Below, one piece after another: positions 42,530 to 52,353 of a DNA stretch of 60,739 nucleotides (the stretch's first letter is position 1; each line of letters opens with the position of its first letter). The position numbers and the translations under genes were made by a program. Source of the stretch: Pseudomonas sp. KK4. GTDB lineage: Bacteria > Pseudomonadota > Gammaproteobacteria > Pseudomonadales > Pseudomonadaceae. The stretch covers positions 1 to 60,739 of the forward strand of contig NZ_LYVP01000027.1 of the NCBI RefSeq assembly GCF_001984065.1. The letters are read 5' to 3'. The notes below the pieces were generated by a model. The model was not told where the DNA came from, did no database searches, and saw only the letters and a program-made list of their open reading frames with translations.

Positions 42530-43804
42530 ATGAGTGATCGTCGAGTGGTTGTTACGGGCATGGGCCTGGTGACTCCGTTGGGTAGCGGTGTGGAGGCTGT
42601 GTGGAAGCGTCTGCTGGCCGGGCGTTCCGGGTTGCGCAATTTGCCGGAGGAGGTGGTTGCCGATCTGCCGGCCAAGGTCGGAGGTGCCGTGCAGACGGTG
42701 GCGGATGACCACGAGGCGGGCTTCGATCCGGACCTGGCAACGCCGCCCAAAGAGCAGAAGAAGATGGACCGCTTCATCATGTTCGCCATGGAAGCGGCGC
42801 GGCAGGCGATCGAGCAGGCCGGTTGGCAGGCGCAGACGGCCGATGCCCAGGAGCGCACCGCCACCATTATTGGATCTGGCGTCGGTGGCTTCGGTGCGAT
42901 TGCCGATGCGGTGCGCACCACGGATACCCGGGGACCACGGCGTCTTTCGCCTTTCACCATTCCGTCGTTTCTGGTCAACCTGGCGGCGGGGCATGTGTCG
43001 ATTCAGCACGGTTTCAAAGGGCCGCTGGGTGCGCCGGTAACGGCCTGTGCCGCCGGGGTTCAGGCGATTGGTGATGCGGCGCGGATGATTCGCGCCGGCG
43101 AGGCGGACATCGCGGTGTGTGGCGGGGCGGAGGCGGCGATCGATCGGGTCAGCCTCGCCGGGTTTGCGGCGGCTCGCGCGTTGTCCAGCGGTTACAACGA
43201 CACGCCGGAGCGCGCTTCACGGCCTTTCGACAGCGGGCGCGATGGCTTTGTGATGGGCGAGGGTGCTGGCCTGCTGGTGATCGAATCCCTTGAGCATGCC
43301 TTGGCCCGCGGCGCTACACCTCTGGCGGAAATCGTCGGTTACGGTACCACCGCCGATGCTTATCACCTGACGGCCGGCCCTGAAGACGGCAGCGGTGCAC
43401 GTCGGGCCATGTCGTTGGCGTTGGCCCAGGCGGGCGTAACGCCGCAGCAGGTTCAGCATCTCAATGCCCATGCCACGTCGACCCCCGTCGGCGATCTGGG
43501 TGAACTGGCGGCCATCAAGGCGTTGTTCGGCACGGATAACAAGATCGCCGTGACATCGACCAAGTCCGCCACCGGGCATTTGCTCGGCGCAGCAGGGGGG
43601 ATCGAGGCGATTTTCACCCTGTTGGCGATCCGCGATCAGATCGTCCCGGCGACACTCAACTTTGAAAACCCGGACCCCGCCAGCGAAGGCGTGGACATCG
43701 TCCACGGTCAGGCCCGGCCGATGGCCATCGAGTACGCGTTGTCCAACGGCTTCGGGTTTGGCGGGGTCAATGCCAGCGTGTTGTTCAAGCGCTGGCAGGG
43801 TTAA
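42530..43804 (+). CDS. fabF: Beta-ketoacyl-ACP synthase II (FabF paralogue)
   Basis: A 424-residue thiolase-fold condensing enzyme. The active-site cysteine is Cys173 in VTACAAGVQ, and the two histidines lie in NAHATSTPVGD and KSATGHLLGAAGG. It condenses malonyl-ACP with acyl-ACP. This is probably not the housekeeping fabF, as no acpP or fabD/fabG cluster is near; it lies behind an SDR and ends in a 4-base overlap with a convergent TetR gene, so a specialised role is likely. Confidence 0.92.
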   Translation: MSDRRVVVTGMGLVTPLGSGVEAVWKRLLAGRSGLRNLPEEVVADLPAKVGGAVQTVADDHEAGFDPDLATPPKEQKKMDRFIMFAMEAARQAIEQAGWQAQTADAQERTATIIGSGVGGFGAIADAVRTTDTRGPRRLSPFTIPSFLVNLAAGHVSIQHGFKGPLGAPVTACAAGVQAIGDAARMIRAGEADIAVCGGAEAAIDRVSLAGFAAARALSSGYNDTPERASRPFDSGRDGFVMGEGAGLLVIESLEHALARGATPLAEIVGYGTTADAYHLTAGPEDGSGARRAMSLALAQAGVTPQQVQHLNAHATSTPVGDLGELAAIKALFGTDNKIAVTSTKSATGHLLGAAGGIEAIFTLLAIRDQIVPATLNFENPDPASEGVDIVHGQARPMAIEYALSNGFGFGGVNASVLFKRWQG

Positions 43805-44358
43805 CCCTGGGGCTGTTTGAGGTGTGCGCGAGTCACGTCGAGTATGCGTTGAGCAAGCTCGACGTCGGCGACGCTTCGCGACAGAAGCAGGGCGCCGGCC
43901 AGCGCAGCCATGATGACGATGCTGCGATCGTCGGCGTTTTCGCCTTCAAGGGTGCCCTTGATTTGCTCCAGCCGTGCCTTGAGCACCCGATCGCTGGTGG
44001 GGCTCGGCTGGCCCCGCAGGCCCAGTTCTGAAGAAATGGTCACCAGTGGGCAGCCCTGGTGGGGTGAAGTCTGGTGCCATTCGGACAGGTATGTGTCGAT
44101 GAACGCATCCAGAGGCCGCTCCTCTGCAAAAATCTGTGCACATAACCCGTCCACCTGCTCGCAAGCAGCCTGTAACGCTTTTTCCACCAATTCATCCTTG
44201 GACTTGAAGTGCGAATAAAAGCCACCGTGAGTCAAGCCCAGCGACTTCATCAATGGTTGCAGCCCGGTCGCGCCAATGCCGTCGCGGCGAAAACGTTCTG
44301 AAGCTTCCTTGATGATGCGTTGGTGGGTCTGGGCTTTATGGTCCTGCGAATAACGCAT
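43801..44358 (-). CDS. TetR/AcrR-family transcriptional regulator
   Basis: A 185-residue repressor with an N-terminal helix-turn-helix (TGLQPLMKSLGLTHGGFYSHFKSKDELV) and a C-terminal ligand domain resembling the TetR_C group beside redox and fatty-acid genes. The stop overlaps fabF by 4 bases on the opposite strand. A TGATA-N7-TATCA inverted repeat just upstream of its start may be its own operator. Likely targets are itself and the SDR-fabF pair or the divergent DUF1989 gene. Confidence 0.9.
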   Translation of the reverse strand: MRYSQDHKAQTHQRIIKEASERFRRDGIGATGLQPLMKSLGLTHGGFYSHFKSKDELVEKALQAACEQVDGLCAQIFAEERPLDAFIDTYLSEWHQTSPHQGCPLVTISSELGLRGQPSPTSDRVLKARLEQIKGTLEGENADDRSIVIMAALAGALLLSRSVADVELAQRILDVTRAHLKQPQG

Positions 44359-44359
44359 C

Positions 44360-44376
44360 TGATATCTCCAGTATCA
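44360..44376. promoter_or_regulatory. Candidate TetR operator
   Basis: TGATA and TATCA arms separated by 7 bases lie one base upstream of the TetR start codon and contain its ribosome-binding GGAG. Palindromes at this place are often autoregulatory sites, but there is no direct proof and the arms are short. Confidence 0.28.
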
Positions 44377-44535
44377 ATGCGACATCTTACCCAATGAAAA
44401 TTGCATGGTGACTGTACTTCTACTGCTGAAAAGCACACAGATGCGTCGAACGGCCATGAAACGCACCTGGCCAGTGGCACGAATCGTGTTTACTGCAAGC
44501 GCTGAAGATTGTTGATCAATCCGGAGGCAATGAGC

Positions 44536-45384
44536 ATGTACAAAGACTATCCAGCGGCCTATCAGGTCAGCAAAGGTTCGGCCTTGCAGGTGGACAAGGC
44601 CTTCTATGAGCGGGTGCGGGATTCAAAGGGCGGGCGCACGTTGATCGAGTCCTTCGAGGTGCCGATTCGCACGGGGCGGGCCTGGGAGGTCCCGGCCGGG
44701 CATGTGTTCCGAGTGACCACGCCTGTGGGCCCGCAAGTCGGGGATTTCAATGTCTGGAATGCCCACGATCCTCGGGAACGTCTGTGGGCTGCGCGCACCC
44801 GGCAGTTGCAGGGCGCCCACGTCACCACCCACGATCGCCTCTGGTCGAACCTGCCGTTTCTGCGCCCGCTGGTGACCATCACCGACGACAGCCTGGCCGG
44901 TTATGGCATCGATGAGCATGGCGGTCGCCTGCACGATCTGCTCGGCACCCGCTGTGATCCCTATGTGAACAAAATGCTCACCGGCGAAGATTTCCACCAT
45001 CACTGCCATTCCAATCTGACCCGGGCGGTATTGCCCTATGGGCTGACCGAGTTCGATGTGCACGACGTGTTGAACATCTTCCAGTGCACAGGGCTGAACC
45101 ACGACGACATGTACTTCATGAAAGCCTGTCCGGCGCAGAAGGGCGATTACCTGGAGTTCTTCGCGGAGATCGATCTGCTATGCGCGCTTTCGACCTGCCC
45201 GGGCGGGGATTTGTCGCTGGCGATGTGGGGGCCTGATGCGCAGGATCCGCTGAGCGTGTGTCGGCCGCTGGGGGTGGAAATTTATCGTCTGGAGGAGGCG
45301 TTGCTGGAGGGCTGGAGCCCGCCGGAGCGTGCGGCGTACAAGGGGCTGCATGGCCTGCATATCGCAAAAGCCGATTGGGAATGA
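44536..45384 (+). CDS. DUF1989 / urea carboxylase-associated family protein
   Basis: A 282-residue cytoplasmic protein of the DUF1989 family. Conserved features are FRVTTPVGPQVGDFNVWNA, the histidine-rich MLTGEDFHHHCHSN, NIFQCTGLNHDD and the cysteine pair in LSTCPGGDLSLAMWG, which may bind a metal. Relatives accompany urea carboxylase or guanidine-degradation genes; those partners are absent here and the protein is single-chain. ATG 44536 is chosen because GGAGG lies eight bases upstream; ATG 44530 would be only two bases away. An ethanolamine-type permease gene is 440 bases downstream on the other strand. Confidence 0.85.
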   Translation: MYKDYPAAYQVSKGSALQVDKAFYERVRDSKGGRTLIESFEVPIRTGRAWEVPAGHVFRVTTPVGPQVGDFNVWNAHDPRERLWAARTRQLQGAHVTTHDRLWSNLPFLRPLVTITDDSLAGYGIDEHGGRLHDLLGTRCDPYVNKMLTGEDFHHHCHSNLTRAVLPYGLTEFDVHDVLNIFQCTGLNHDDMYFMKACPAQKGDYLEFFAEIDLLCALSTCPGGDLSLAMWGPDAQDPLSVCRPLGVEIYRLEEALLEGWSPPERAAYKGLHGLHIAKADWE

Positions 45385-45415
45385 TCTGAAGCACAAGAAG
45401 CACAAACTATAGCGA

Positions 45416-45516
45416 GACCTGTGGCGAGGGAGCTTGCTCCCGCTGGGCTGCGCAGCAGACCCAACCTAAAGGGCCGCTACGCAACCCAACGGGAGCGAGC
45501 CCCCTCGCCACAGGTC
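45416..45516. repeat. REPIN (GAGGGAGCTTGCTCCC type)
   Basis: Inverted REP pair: the left half GACCTGTGGCGAGGG... and the right half ...CCCTCGCCACAGGTC bracket about 70 bases with GGAGCTTGCTCCC-type cores. This is a typical fluorescens-group REP doublet in the gap between the DUF1989 gene and the small membrane protein gene. Confidence 0.88.
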
Positions 45517-45539
45517 AATGATTCGTCCTTGAGTGCTAT

Positions 45540-45707
45540 CTAGCGGTCCTGCGCATCCTTGGCATCCGCTTGTGCATTGCGTTCAGCCACGCGGGCGCGT
45601 TGTTCATCGGTCAGCTCAACCTTGCTGGCGGTGTCGCGCAGCATCATCAAACCGCCAACGATCGAGCCGATGGCTACGATCAGAATCAACCAGGCATACC
45701 AGGGCAT
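45540..45707 (-). CDS. Small DUF2897-like membrane protein
   Basis: A 55-residue protein beginning MPWYAWLILIVAIGSIVGG, a single transmembrane helix, followed by a charged helical tail with ELTDEQRARVAERNAQADAKD. It matches the DUF2897 family of short Pseudomonas proteins. AAGGAG eight bases before the ATG supports this start over an in-frame start 18 codons upstream. Function unknown; single-gene unit. Confidence 0.8.
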   Translation of the reverse strand: MPWYAWLILIVAIGSIVGGLMMLRDTASKVELTDEQRARVAERNAQADAKDAQDR

Positions 45708-45824
45708 AGGGCTCTCCTTAAGCGCAGGCCGATTGACGGATTTCGCCAATCGATCCTGCATACCACTATTGAGCGATTTGTTTTCGCAGTGGTTCCATTC
45801 TAGGCCTGATATGTCGAGGTCACC

Positions 45825-47189
45825 CTACAAACCCGTCAACATCGCATCCGCCGGCGCATCCGCCCGCAATTGCGCGGTCAGCATGAAGTACACGAAGCCC
45901 ACCACCATGAAGCCGAGGAAAATCAGGCCGATCAGCGCGTTGAACCAGGCCATGGCCACCAGGCACACCACCGCCAACACCAAGGCAATGAACGGCACCA
46001 ACGGATAGCAGGGCGCGCGGAAGGTGCGCTCCAGGTTCGGTTCGGTTTTACGCAGTTTGAACAGGCTGAGCATGCTCATGATGTACATCACGATCGCGCC
46101 GAACACGGCCATGGTGATCATCGCCGCCGTCAGCGTCATGCCGCCCAGGTTGATCAGGCCATCACTGTAGATCGCAGCGATACCGATCAGGCCGCCGGCG
46201 ATGATGGCCCGGTGCGGGGTCTGGAACCGCGACAGCTTGGCCAGCGACGCCGGCAGGTACCCGGCGCGGGCCAGGGCGAAGAACTGTCGCGAGTAGCCGA
46301 GGATGATGCCGTGGAAACTCGCCACCAGACCGAACAGACCGATCCACACCAGCATGTGCAACCAGCCAGAGCTCTCGCCGACCACGGTTTTCATCGCTTG
46401 CGGCAGCGGGTCGTTGATGTTCGACAGGGTGCGCCAGTCACCCACGCCACCGGCAAAGAACATCACGCCCATGGCCAGCAACACCAGGGTCAGGATGCCG
46501 CTGATGTAGGCCTTGGGAATCGTGCGTTTCGGGTCTTTGGCCTCTTCGGCGGCCATCGCCGCGCCTTCGATGGCCAGGAAGAACCAGATCGCGAACGGAA
46601 TCGCCGCAAACATCCCGGCAATCGCCGGTGCGCCGAACACATCGGAACCGGCCCAGCCATTGAGGGCGAAGTTGCTGAAGCTGAACGCCGGAGCGACCAC
46701 GCCCATGAACACCAGCAGCTCCGCCACCGCCAGCACGCAGACCACCAGTTCAAAGGTCGCCGCCAGCTTCACCCCGAGGATGTTCAGGCCCATGAACACG
46801 ATGTAAGCGCCCACCGCCGCGTGTTTCGGATCAAGGGCGGGGAACTGAACGTTGAGGTAGGCACCAATCGCCAGGGCAATCGCCGGTGGCGCGAAGACGA
46901 ACTCGATCAGCGTGGCGAGACCTGCGATCAACCCGCCTTTTTCGCCAAAGGCGCGGCGACTGTAGGCAAAGGGCCCGCCGGCATGGGGAATGGCGGTGGT
47001 CAGTTCGGTGAAGCTGAAGATGAAGCAGGTGTACATGGTCGCGACCATGAATGACGTCACCAGAAAGCCCAGCGTCCCGGCCACGCCCCAGCCATAACTC
47101 CAGCCGAAATACTCCCCGGAAATCACCAGCCCCACCGCAATGCCCCACAAGTGCAGCGTGCCCAGCGTGGGTTTGAGTTGTGTGTTCAT
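45825..47189 (-). CDS. eat: Amino acid/ethanolamine permease (APC superfamily)
   Basis: A 454-residue inner-membrane transporter with about twelve helices. GLVISGEYFGWSYGWGVAG near the N terminus and AIEGAAMAAEEAKDPKRTIPKAY match the ethanolamine permease group. It probably imports ethanolamine or a related small amine by proton symport. GGGAG before ATG at 47189 supports this start; an upstream extension of 23 residues is unlikely. The DUF1989 protein across the gap could act on nitrogenous compounds too, but no eutBC genes are present. Confidence 0.85.
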   Translation of the reverse strand: MNTQLKPTLGTLHLWGIAVGLVISGEYFGWSYGWGVAGTLGFLVTSFMVATMYTCFIFSFTELTTAIPHAGGPFAYSRRAFGEKGGLIAGLATLIEFVFAPPAIALAIGAYLNVQFPALDPKHAAVGAYIVFMGLNILGVKLAATFELVVCVLAVAELLVFMGVVAPAFSFSNFALNGWAGSDVFGAPAIAGMFAAIPFAIWFFLAIEGAAMAAEEAKDPKRTIPKAYISGILTLVLLAMGVMFFAGGVGDWRTLSNINDPLPQAMKTVVGESSGWLHMLVWIGLFGLVASFHGIILGYSRQFFALARAGYLPASLAKLSRFQTPHRAIIAGGLIGIAAIYSDGLINLGGMTLTAAMITMAVFGAIVMYIMSMLSLFKLRKTEPNLERTFRAPCYPLVPFIALVLAVVCLVAMAWFNALIGLIFLGFMVVGFVYFMLTAQLRADAPADAMLTGL

Positions 47190-47377
47190 GCGTTTGCTCC
47201 CTGAACGGTTTGGAAAGCTCGGGGGAGGGCGTTTGCAGCGGGCGTGCCATTTTCGCATGACAGGTCGTAAAGGGCGGAAAGCTGTCGTATCGAGGATGAT
47301 CGACGCGGGATGCCAGCATTTTTATGCGCCAGTTGGGGGCGATGCTGGCTGTATTGCCGTCTTCTCGGGCAGGTTTT

Positions 47378-48244
47378 TCAAGGTTGCCCGGCGAGGCACG
47401 CCTGCAGCGCGGTTTGCCAGTCAGGTTGGCTGACGCCCCATTCACGCGCCAAGCGACTGCAATCGAGGCGGGAGTTGAGCGGTCGAACAGCGGGCGTTGG
47501 ATACTCGCTGGAAGGAATCGGAATCAAGGTTGCACAAGGCTTGCCCTGTTGGCGCAGCGCTTCACCAATGGCCTGGGCGAAGCCAAACCAGGAGGTTTCG
47601 CCTTGGGCGGTCAAGTGATAGGTACCCCAAGCGGTTCCACCGGCCTGCCAGCGCTCGATCAACGCCAGGGTGCTGTTGGCAATGGTGCCGGCCCAGGTCG
47701 GTGCGCCGATCTGATCGGCGACGATGCGCAGCTCGGGTTTCTCTTGCAGCAGCCGTTGCATCGTCAGCAGAAAATTGCGGCCATGGTTGGAGTAAACCCA
47801 ACTGGTGCGCAGGATCAGGTGCTTGCCCGACACTTCGGCAATGGCGCGTTCGCCCGCCCACTTGCTCTTTCCATAGACGCCGAGCGGATGGGGCGTGTCG
47901 TCTTCGGTGTAAGGGCCGACTTTCTCACCGTCGAAGACATAATCGGTGGAGTAATGAATCAACGGCACATCGAGGGTTAAAGCTTCTTCAGCCAGGATGC
48001 CTGGGGCGGTCGAGTTGATGGCAAAGGCCAGGTCTGGCTCGCTTTCGGCCAAATCCACCGCCGTATGGGCCGCCGCATTGATGATCAGATCGGGACCAAC
48101 GCTTCGCACCTGTCGACGAATCTGCTCGGGTTGCGCCAGGTCGAGTTCATCTCGACCCAGCACGATCAGCTCGCCGACTGCGCCCAGCCTGCTCTGCAGT
48201 TCCCGGGAAACCTGCCCATGCCGGCCGATGATGAGCATTCTCAT
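47378..48244 (-). CDS. rmlD: dTDP-4-dehydrorhamnose reductase
   Basis: A 288-residue SDR-like enzyme that reduces dTDP-4-keto-L-rhamnose to dTDP-L-rhamnose. Marks are [37 protein letters not shown] and YGKSKWAGE (Tyr-x3-Lys). Its start overlaps the rmlA stop by 4 bases. It is the last gene of a rmlB-rmlA-rmlD operon on the minus strand; rmlC, which normally supplies its substrate, is not in the window. Confidence 0.95.
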   Translation of the reverse strand: MRMLIIGRHGQVSRELQSRLGAVGELIVLGRDELDLAQPEQIRRQVRSVGPDLIINAAAHTAVDLAESEPDLAFAINSTAPGILAEEALTLDVPLIHYSTDYVFDGEKVGPYTEDDTPHPLGVYGKSKWAGERAIAEVSGKHLILRTSWVYSNHGRNFLLTMQRLLQEKPELRIVADQIGAPTWAGTIANSTLALIERWQAGGTAWGTYHLTAQGETSWFGFAQAIGEALRQQGKPCATLIPIPSSEYPTPAVRPLNSRLDCSRLAREWGVSQPDWQTALQACLAGQP

Positions 48245-49116
48245 GATTCGTGTTCGCCTGCCAGCTTGGCTAGGTATTGACCGTAACCGGTCTTGCCGAA
48301 GTAGTGCGCCCGTTCCAGCAACTGCTCGCGGTCGATCCAGCCGTTGGTGTAGGCGATTTCTTCCAGGCAGGCGATCTTCAGGCCCTGGCGATGCTCGATG
48401 GTCTGCACGTACTGGGAAGCCTCGAGCAAGCTGTCGTGGGTGCCGGTGTCTAGCCAGGCGAAGCCACGTCCGAAGCGCTCGACCTGCAGGTCGCCGCGCT
48501 TGAGGTAGGCGTTGTTGATGTCGGTGATCTCCAGTTCGCCCCGTGCTGACGGCTTGACCGCCTTGGCGATGTCGATCACGTCATTGTCATAAAAGTACAG
48601 CCCAGTGACGGCGTAGCTGGATTTTGGTTTTTTGGGTTTCTCTTCGATGGACAGGGCGCGGCCTTCGCTGTCGAAGTCGATCACGCCAAAGCGTTCGGGG
48701 TCTTTGACCCAGTACCCGAAGACCGTTGCGCCGGATGACCGTTTGGCTGCGTTTTGCAACTGCGCACCAAAATACGAACCGTGGAAAATATTGTCGCCGA
48801 GGATCAGGCACACCGGGTCGCTGCCAATGAACTGCTCGCCAATCAGAAAGGCTTGGGCCAGGCCATCGGGTGATGGCTGTTCGGCGTAGCTGACATTGAT
48901 CCCGAACTGGCTGCCATCACCGAGCAGGTTACGGTATTGCGGCAGGTCCAAAGGGGTCGAGATCACCAGGATCTCCCTGATCCCGGCCAGCATCAGCACC
49001 GAGATCGGGTAGTAGATCATCGGTTTGTCGTAGACCGGCAACAGCTGTTTGGACACACCCAGCGTAATCGGGTGCAGGCGCGTGCCCGAGCCCCCCGCCA
49101 ACACGATACCTTTCAT
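48241..49116 (-). CDS. rmlA: Glucose-1-phosphate thymidylyltransferase
   Basis: A 291-residue nucleotidyltransferase joining glucose-1-phosphate and dTTP to give dTDP-glucose. It has [49 protein letters not shown] and [12 protein letters not shown]. Its ATG at 49116 shares one base with the rmlB stop (TGATG), so the two are coupled. An in-frame longer start inside rmlB adds unrelated residues. Confidence 0.96.
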   Translation of the reverse strand: MKGIVLAGGSGTRLHPITLGVSKQLLPVYDKPMIYYPISVLMLAGIREILVISTPLDLPQYRNLLGDGSQFGINVSYAEQPSPDGLAQAFLIGEQFIGSDPVCLILGDNIFHGSYFGAQLQNAAKRSSGATVFGYWVKDPERFGVIDFDSEGRALSIEEKPKKPKSSYAVTGLYFYDNDVIDIAKAVKPSARGELEITDINNAYLKRGDLQVERFGRGFAWLDTGTHDSLLEASQYVQTIEHRQGLKIACLEEIAYTNGWIDREQLLERAHYFGKTGYGQYLAKLAGEHES

Positions 49117-50198
49117 CAAGCGAGAAGCTCCTTGGGGTTGATGGCGCCAAGGCGTTCGCCTTGATAACTGCCGTCCTGGACGCGGCGGCACCACTCCAGA
49201 TTGTCCAGGTACCACTGCACGGTCTTGCGCAGCCCGGTTTCGAAGGTTTCGGCAGGCACCCAACCCAGGTCGCGCTGGATTTTGCCGGCATCGATCGCGT
49301 AACGCACATCATGGCCCGGGCGATCCTGGACGAAGGTGATCAGGTCGGCGTATTGCGCCACACCTTCGGGTTTTTCCGGTGCCAGTTCTTCGAGCAGGGC
49401 GCAAATGCCACGCACTACATCGATGTTCTTTTGTTCATTGTGACCGCCGATGTTGTAGGTCTCGCCGACGGTGCCCTCGTTCACCACTTTGATCAGCGCC
49501 CGGGCGTGATCTTCGACGAACAGCCAGTCGCGCACTTGCAGGCCGTTGCCATACACCGGCAGCGGTTTGCCCGCCAAGGCATTGAGGATCACCAGCGGGA
49601 TCAACTTCTCCGGGAAATGAAACGGGCCGTAGTTGTTCGAGCAGTTGGTCAGCAACACCGGCAAGCCGTAGGTGCGGTGCCAGGCGCGGACCAGATGGTC
49701 GGACGCGGCCTTGCTGGCAGAGTAGGGCGAGCTCGGCGCGTAGGGCGTGGTTTCGGTAAACAGGTCATCGACCCCGTGCAGGTCGCCATAGACCTCGTCG
49801 GTGGAGATGTGATGGAAGCGGAAGGCGCTCTTTTCCGGCTCGGCCAGGGTTTGCCAATAGGCACGGGTCGCTTCCAGCAGGCTGTAGGTGCCGACGATGT
49901 TGGTCTGGATGAAATCCGCAGGCCCGTCAATGGAGCGATCGACGTGGGATTCGGCCGCCAGGTGCATGATTGCATGGGGTTGAAACCGCGTAAGCACCGC
50001 GCTGACCGCCGCCTGATCGATGACATCGGCCTGGACGAATTCATAGCGAGTGTCCGTGGCGATGCTGGTCAGTGACTCGAGGTTGCCCGCGTAGGTCAGC
50101 TTGTCCAGGTTGAGCACTTCATGGCTGGAATGGCGAATCAACTCGCGAATCAGGGCAGAACCGATGAACCCGGCACCGCCGGTGATGAGGATACGCAT
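49116..50198 (-). CDS. rmlB: dTDP-glucose 4,6-dehydratase
   Basis: A 360-residue extended SDR that makes dTDP-4-keto-6-deoxyglucose. It shows [45 protein letters not shown] and the catalytic Tyr-x3-Lys in [12 protein letters not shown]. First gene of the minus-strand rmlBAD operon; its promoter should lie in the gap shared with kdpF, and a REPIN sits there. Confidence 0.97.
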   Translation of the reverse strand: MRILITGGAGFIGSALIRELIRHSSHEVLNLDKLTYAGNLESLTSIATDTRYEFVQADVIDQAAVSAVLTRFQPHAIMHLAAESHVDRSIDGPADFIQTNIVGTYSLLEATRAYWQTLAEPEKSAFRFHHISTDEVYGDLHGVDDLFTETTPYAPSSPYSASKAASDHLVRAWHRTYGLPVLLTNCSNNYGPFHFPEKLIPLVILNALAGKPLPVYGNGLQVRDWLFVEDHARALIKVVNEGTVGETYNIGGHNEQKNIDVVRGICALLEELAPEKPEGVAQYADLITFVQDRPGHDVRYAIDAGKIQRDLGWVPAETFETGLRKTVQWYLDNLEWCRRVQDGSYQGERLGAINPKELLA

Positions 50199-50314
50199 GT
50201 GGGCCAGCCTTTTTCAGTGAGTCGATGACACAGAGTGGCATAGCTTGTCGGCATGAGTGAGGGAGTGCAATAGAGGCGGCGATCTGATCTTGCTCCATTG
50301 GCCTTTATCCCGCC

Positions 50315-50398
50315 TTCGCGAGCAAGCCCGCTCCCACATTTGGAATCGCCTTCGCTCGAATGACTTCGTTCAACTGTGGGAGCGGGCTTGCTCGCGAA
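50315..50398. repeat. REPIN (GAGCAAGCCCGCTCCCAC type)
   Basis: Perfect 24-base inverted arms 50315-50338 and 50375-50398, each containing GCGAGCAAGCCCGCTCCC or its complement, enclose a 36-base centre. It separates the rmlB and kdpF promoters and could also end transcripts. Confidence 0.93.
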
Positions 50399-50440
50399 GA
50401 GGCCCGTCCAGACACCGCTGTAACAAACCCATAAACCCAC

Positions 50441-50466
50441 TCTTTACACATTCTTTATACCCCGCA
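50441..50466 (+). promoter_or_regulatory. Candidate KdpE-binding site and kdpFABC promoter
   Basis: TCTTTACACATTCTTTATAC, a T-rich near-direct repeat of TTTACAC/TTTATAC, is followed by CCCCGC. This closely resembles the KdpE operator in front of E. coli kdpFABC, which I recall as two T-rich blocks ending ACACCCCGC. It lies 85-110 bases upstream of the kdpF start. Phosphorylated KdpE would activate the operon under potassium limitation. Confidence 0.65.
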
Positions 50467-50550
50467 CCCCCCCTCGATCTCGCGCCTTTACACCCTCCCT
50501 CCGGACAATGACTCCACACGCGGCAATACGCCGTAACACGGAGATCTTCC

Positions 50551-50640
50551 ATGAGCGTTCTGGACGGGGTGTCACTGCTGTTGGCAGTGGGGCTGTTCAT
50601 TTATTTGTTGGTTGCGCTGTTGCGCGCGGACCGGAACTAG
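50551..50640 (+). CDS. kdpF: K+-transporting ATPase subunit KdpF
   Basis: A 29-residue single-helix membrane peptide (MSVLDGVSLLLAVGLF... ending LRADRN) that stabilises the KdpABC complex. GGAG lies about eight bases before the ATG. It precedes kdpA by 8 bases, the standard arrangement. Confidence 0.9.
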   Translation: MSVLDGVSLLLAVGLFIYLLVALLRADRN

Positions 50641-50648
50641 GAGCGGCT

Positions 50649-52343
50649 ATGCACAGTTATGACTATTGGCTGATCCTCGCGTTTTTCGCGGTGGTATTGG
50701 TCCCGGCGCCGTTTCTCGGGCGCTTCTATTACAAGGTGATGGAAGGCCAGCGCACCTGGCTGACGCCGATCCTCGGGCCGGTGGAGCGGGGCTGCTACCG
50801 CCTGGCCGGGGTCGACCCGCAGGCCGAACAGACCTGGCAGAAATACACCCTGGCCTTGCTCGCCTTCAACCTGGCGGGTTTCCTGTTGCTGTTCGCGATC
50901 CTGCTGTTCCAGGACCACTTGCCGCTCAACCCACAGAACCTGCCGGGCCAGGAGTGGACGCTGGCGTTCAACACCGCCATCAGTTTCATGACCAACACCA
51001 ACTGGCAGGCCTACAGCGGTGAAGCATCGCTGAGCTACCTGAGCCAGATGGTCGGTCTGACCGTGCAGAACTTCGTCAGCGCCGCCACCGGCCTGGCCGT
51101 GCTGGTTGCGCTGTGCCGTGGCATCGGTCGCAAATCCACCCAGAACCTCGGTAACTTCTGGGTCGACATGACCCGCGCCACACTCTATGGCCTGCTGCCG
51201 CTGTGCCTGCTGCTGGCGCTGTACCTGGTGTGGCAGGGCGTGCCGCAAACCTTCGCCCAGTACGTGAATGCCGTGACCGTGCAGGGCGTCGATCAGGTGA
51301 TCCCGCTGGGCCCGGCTGCCAGCCAGATTGCGATCAAGCAACTGGGCACCAACGGCGGTGGCTTCTTCGGCGTCAACTCGGCGCATCCGTTCGAGAACCC
51401 GACGGCCTGGGCCAACCTGTTCGAACTGGCGTCGATCATCCTGATTCCGGTCGCCCTGGTGTTCACTTTCGGCCATTACGTCAAAGACCTGCGCCAGAGC
51501 CGCGCAATTGTGGCCTGCATGTTCGCCTTGTTCCTGATCGGCGGCGCCACCTCGCTGTGGGCCGAATATCAGCCAAACCCTGCGCTGAACAACGTCGCCG
51601 TGGAACAGACCGCGCCGCTGGAAGGCAAGGAAGCGCGCTTCGGCACCACCGCCACTGTGTTGTGGTCGGTGACCACCACGGCGGCGTCTAACGGTTCGGT
51701 CAACGGCATGCACGACAGCCTCAACCCGCTGAGCGGCATGGTGGCGCTGGTCAACATGATGGTCGGCGAAGTGATCTTCGGCGGCGTCGGGGCCGGGCTT
51801 TACGGCATGTTGCTCAACGTGTTGATCGCGGTGTTCCTTGCCGGCCTGATGATCGGCCGCACCCCGGAATACCTCGGCAAGAAACTGCAGGCCAAGGAAG
51901 TGCAATTGCTGGTGGTGACCTTGCTGGTGATGCCGGTGGGCGTGCTGGTGCTCGGCGCGATTGCCGCCAGCCTGCCAGGGCCTGTGGCCTCGGTAAGCAA
52001 CCCCGGCGCCCACGGTTTCAGCCAGTTGCTGTACGCCTACACCTCGGCCAGCGCCAACAACGGTTCCGCGTTCGGTGGTTTCAGCGCCAACACGCCGTTC
52101 CACAACCTGATGCTGGGCCTGGGCATGTTGATCGGTCGCTTCGGTTACATCCTGCCGGTACTGGCCCTGGCGGGCAGCCTGGCGATGAAGAAAACCGCGC
52201 CGATCGGCCAGAACAGCTTCCCGACCCATGGCCCGCTGTTCGTGACATTGCTGACCGTGACCATTTTGCTGGTGGGCGGCCTGACCTTTCTGCCGACCCT
52301 GGCGCTGGGCCCAATCGCTGAACACCTGAGCATGGGCTTCTAA
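50649..52343 (+). CDS. kdpA: K+-transporting ATPase subunit KdpA
   Basis: A 564-residue integral membrane subunit with about ten helices that forms the potassium-selective channel part of Kdp. The pore loops include [32 protein letters not shown] and [18 protein letters not shown] precedes ATG 50649; earlier in-frame starts lie inside kdpF and are unlikely. kdpB follows 7-10 bases later. Confidence 0.97.
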   Translation: MHSYDYWLILAFFAVVLVPAPFLGRFYYKVMEGQRTWLTPILGPVERGCYRLAGVDPQAEQTWQKYTLALLAFNLAGFLLLFAILLFQDHLPLNPQNLPGQEWTLAFNTAISFMTNTNWQAYSGEASLSYLSQMVGLTVQNFVSAATGLAVLVALCRGIGRKSTQNLGNFWVDMTRATLYGLLPLCLLLALYLVWQGVPQTFAQYVNAVTVQGVDQVIPLGPAASQIAIKQLGTNGGGFFGVNSAHPFENPTAWANLFELASIILIPVALVFTFGHYVKDLRQSRAIVACMFALFLIGGATSLWAEYQPNPALNNVAVEQTAPLEGKEARFGTTATVLWSVTTTAASNGSVNGMHDSLNPLSGMVALVNMMVGEVIFGGVGAGLYGMLLNVLIAVFLAGLMIGRTPEYLGKKLQAKEVQLLVVTLLVMPVGVLVLGAIAASLPGPVASVSNPGAHGFSQLLYAYTSASANNGSAFGGFSANTPFHNLMLGLGMLIGRFGYILPVLALAGSLAMKKTAPIGQNSFPTHGPLFVTLLTVTILLVGGLTFLPTLALGPIAEHLSMGF

Positions 52344-52353
52344 GGAGTCAATG

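Larger units (their letters stand above)
50199..50550. other. Divergent rmlB-kdpF control region
   Basis: 352 gene-free bases between divergent genes. The part near rmlB should hold its promoter, the middle holds a REPIN at 50315-50398, and the part near kdpF holds a T-rich direct repeat resembling the KdpE site. No other gene or RNA was found. Confidence 0.7.

Noticed and set aside
45870..47054. A 394-codon plus-strand frame opposite the permease gene
   Set aside because: His/Gln/Arg-rich translation typical of antisense frames in GC-rich DNA; the permease is clearly the real gene.
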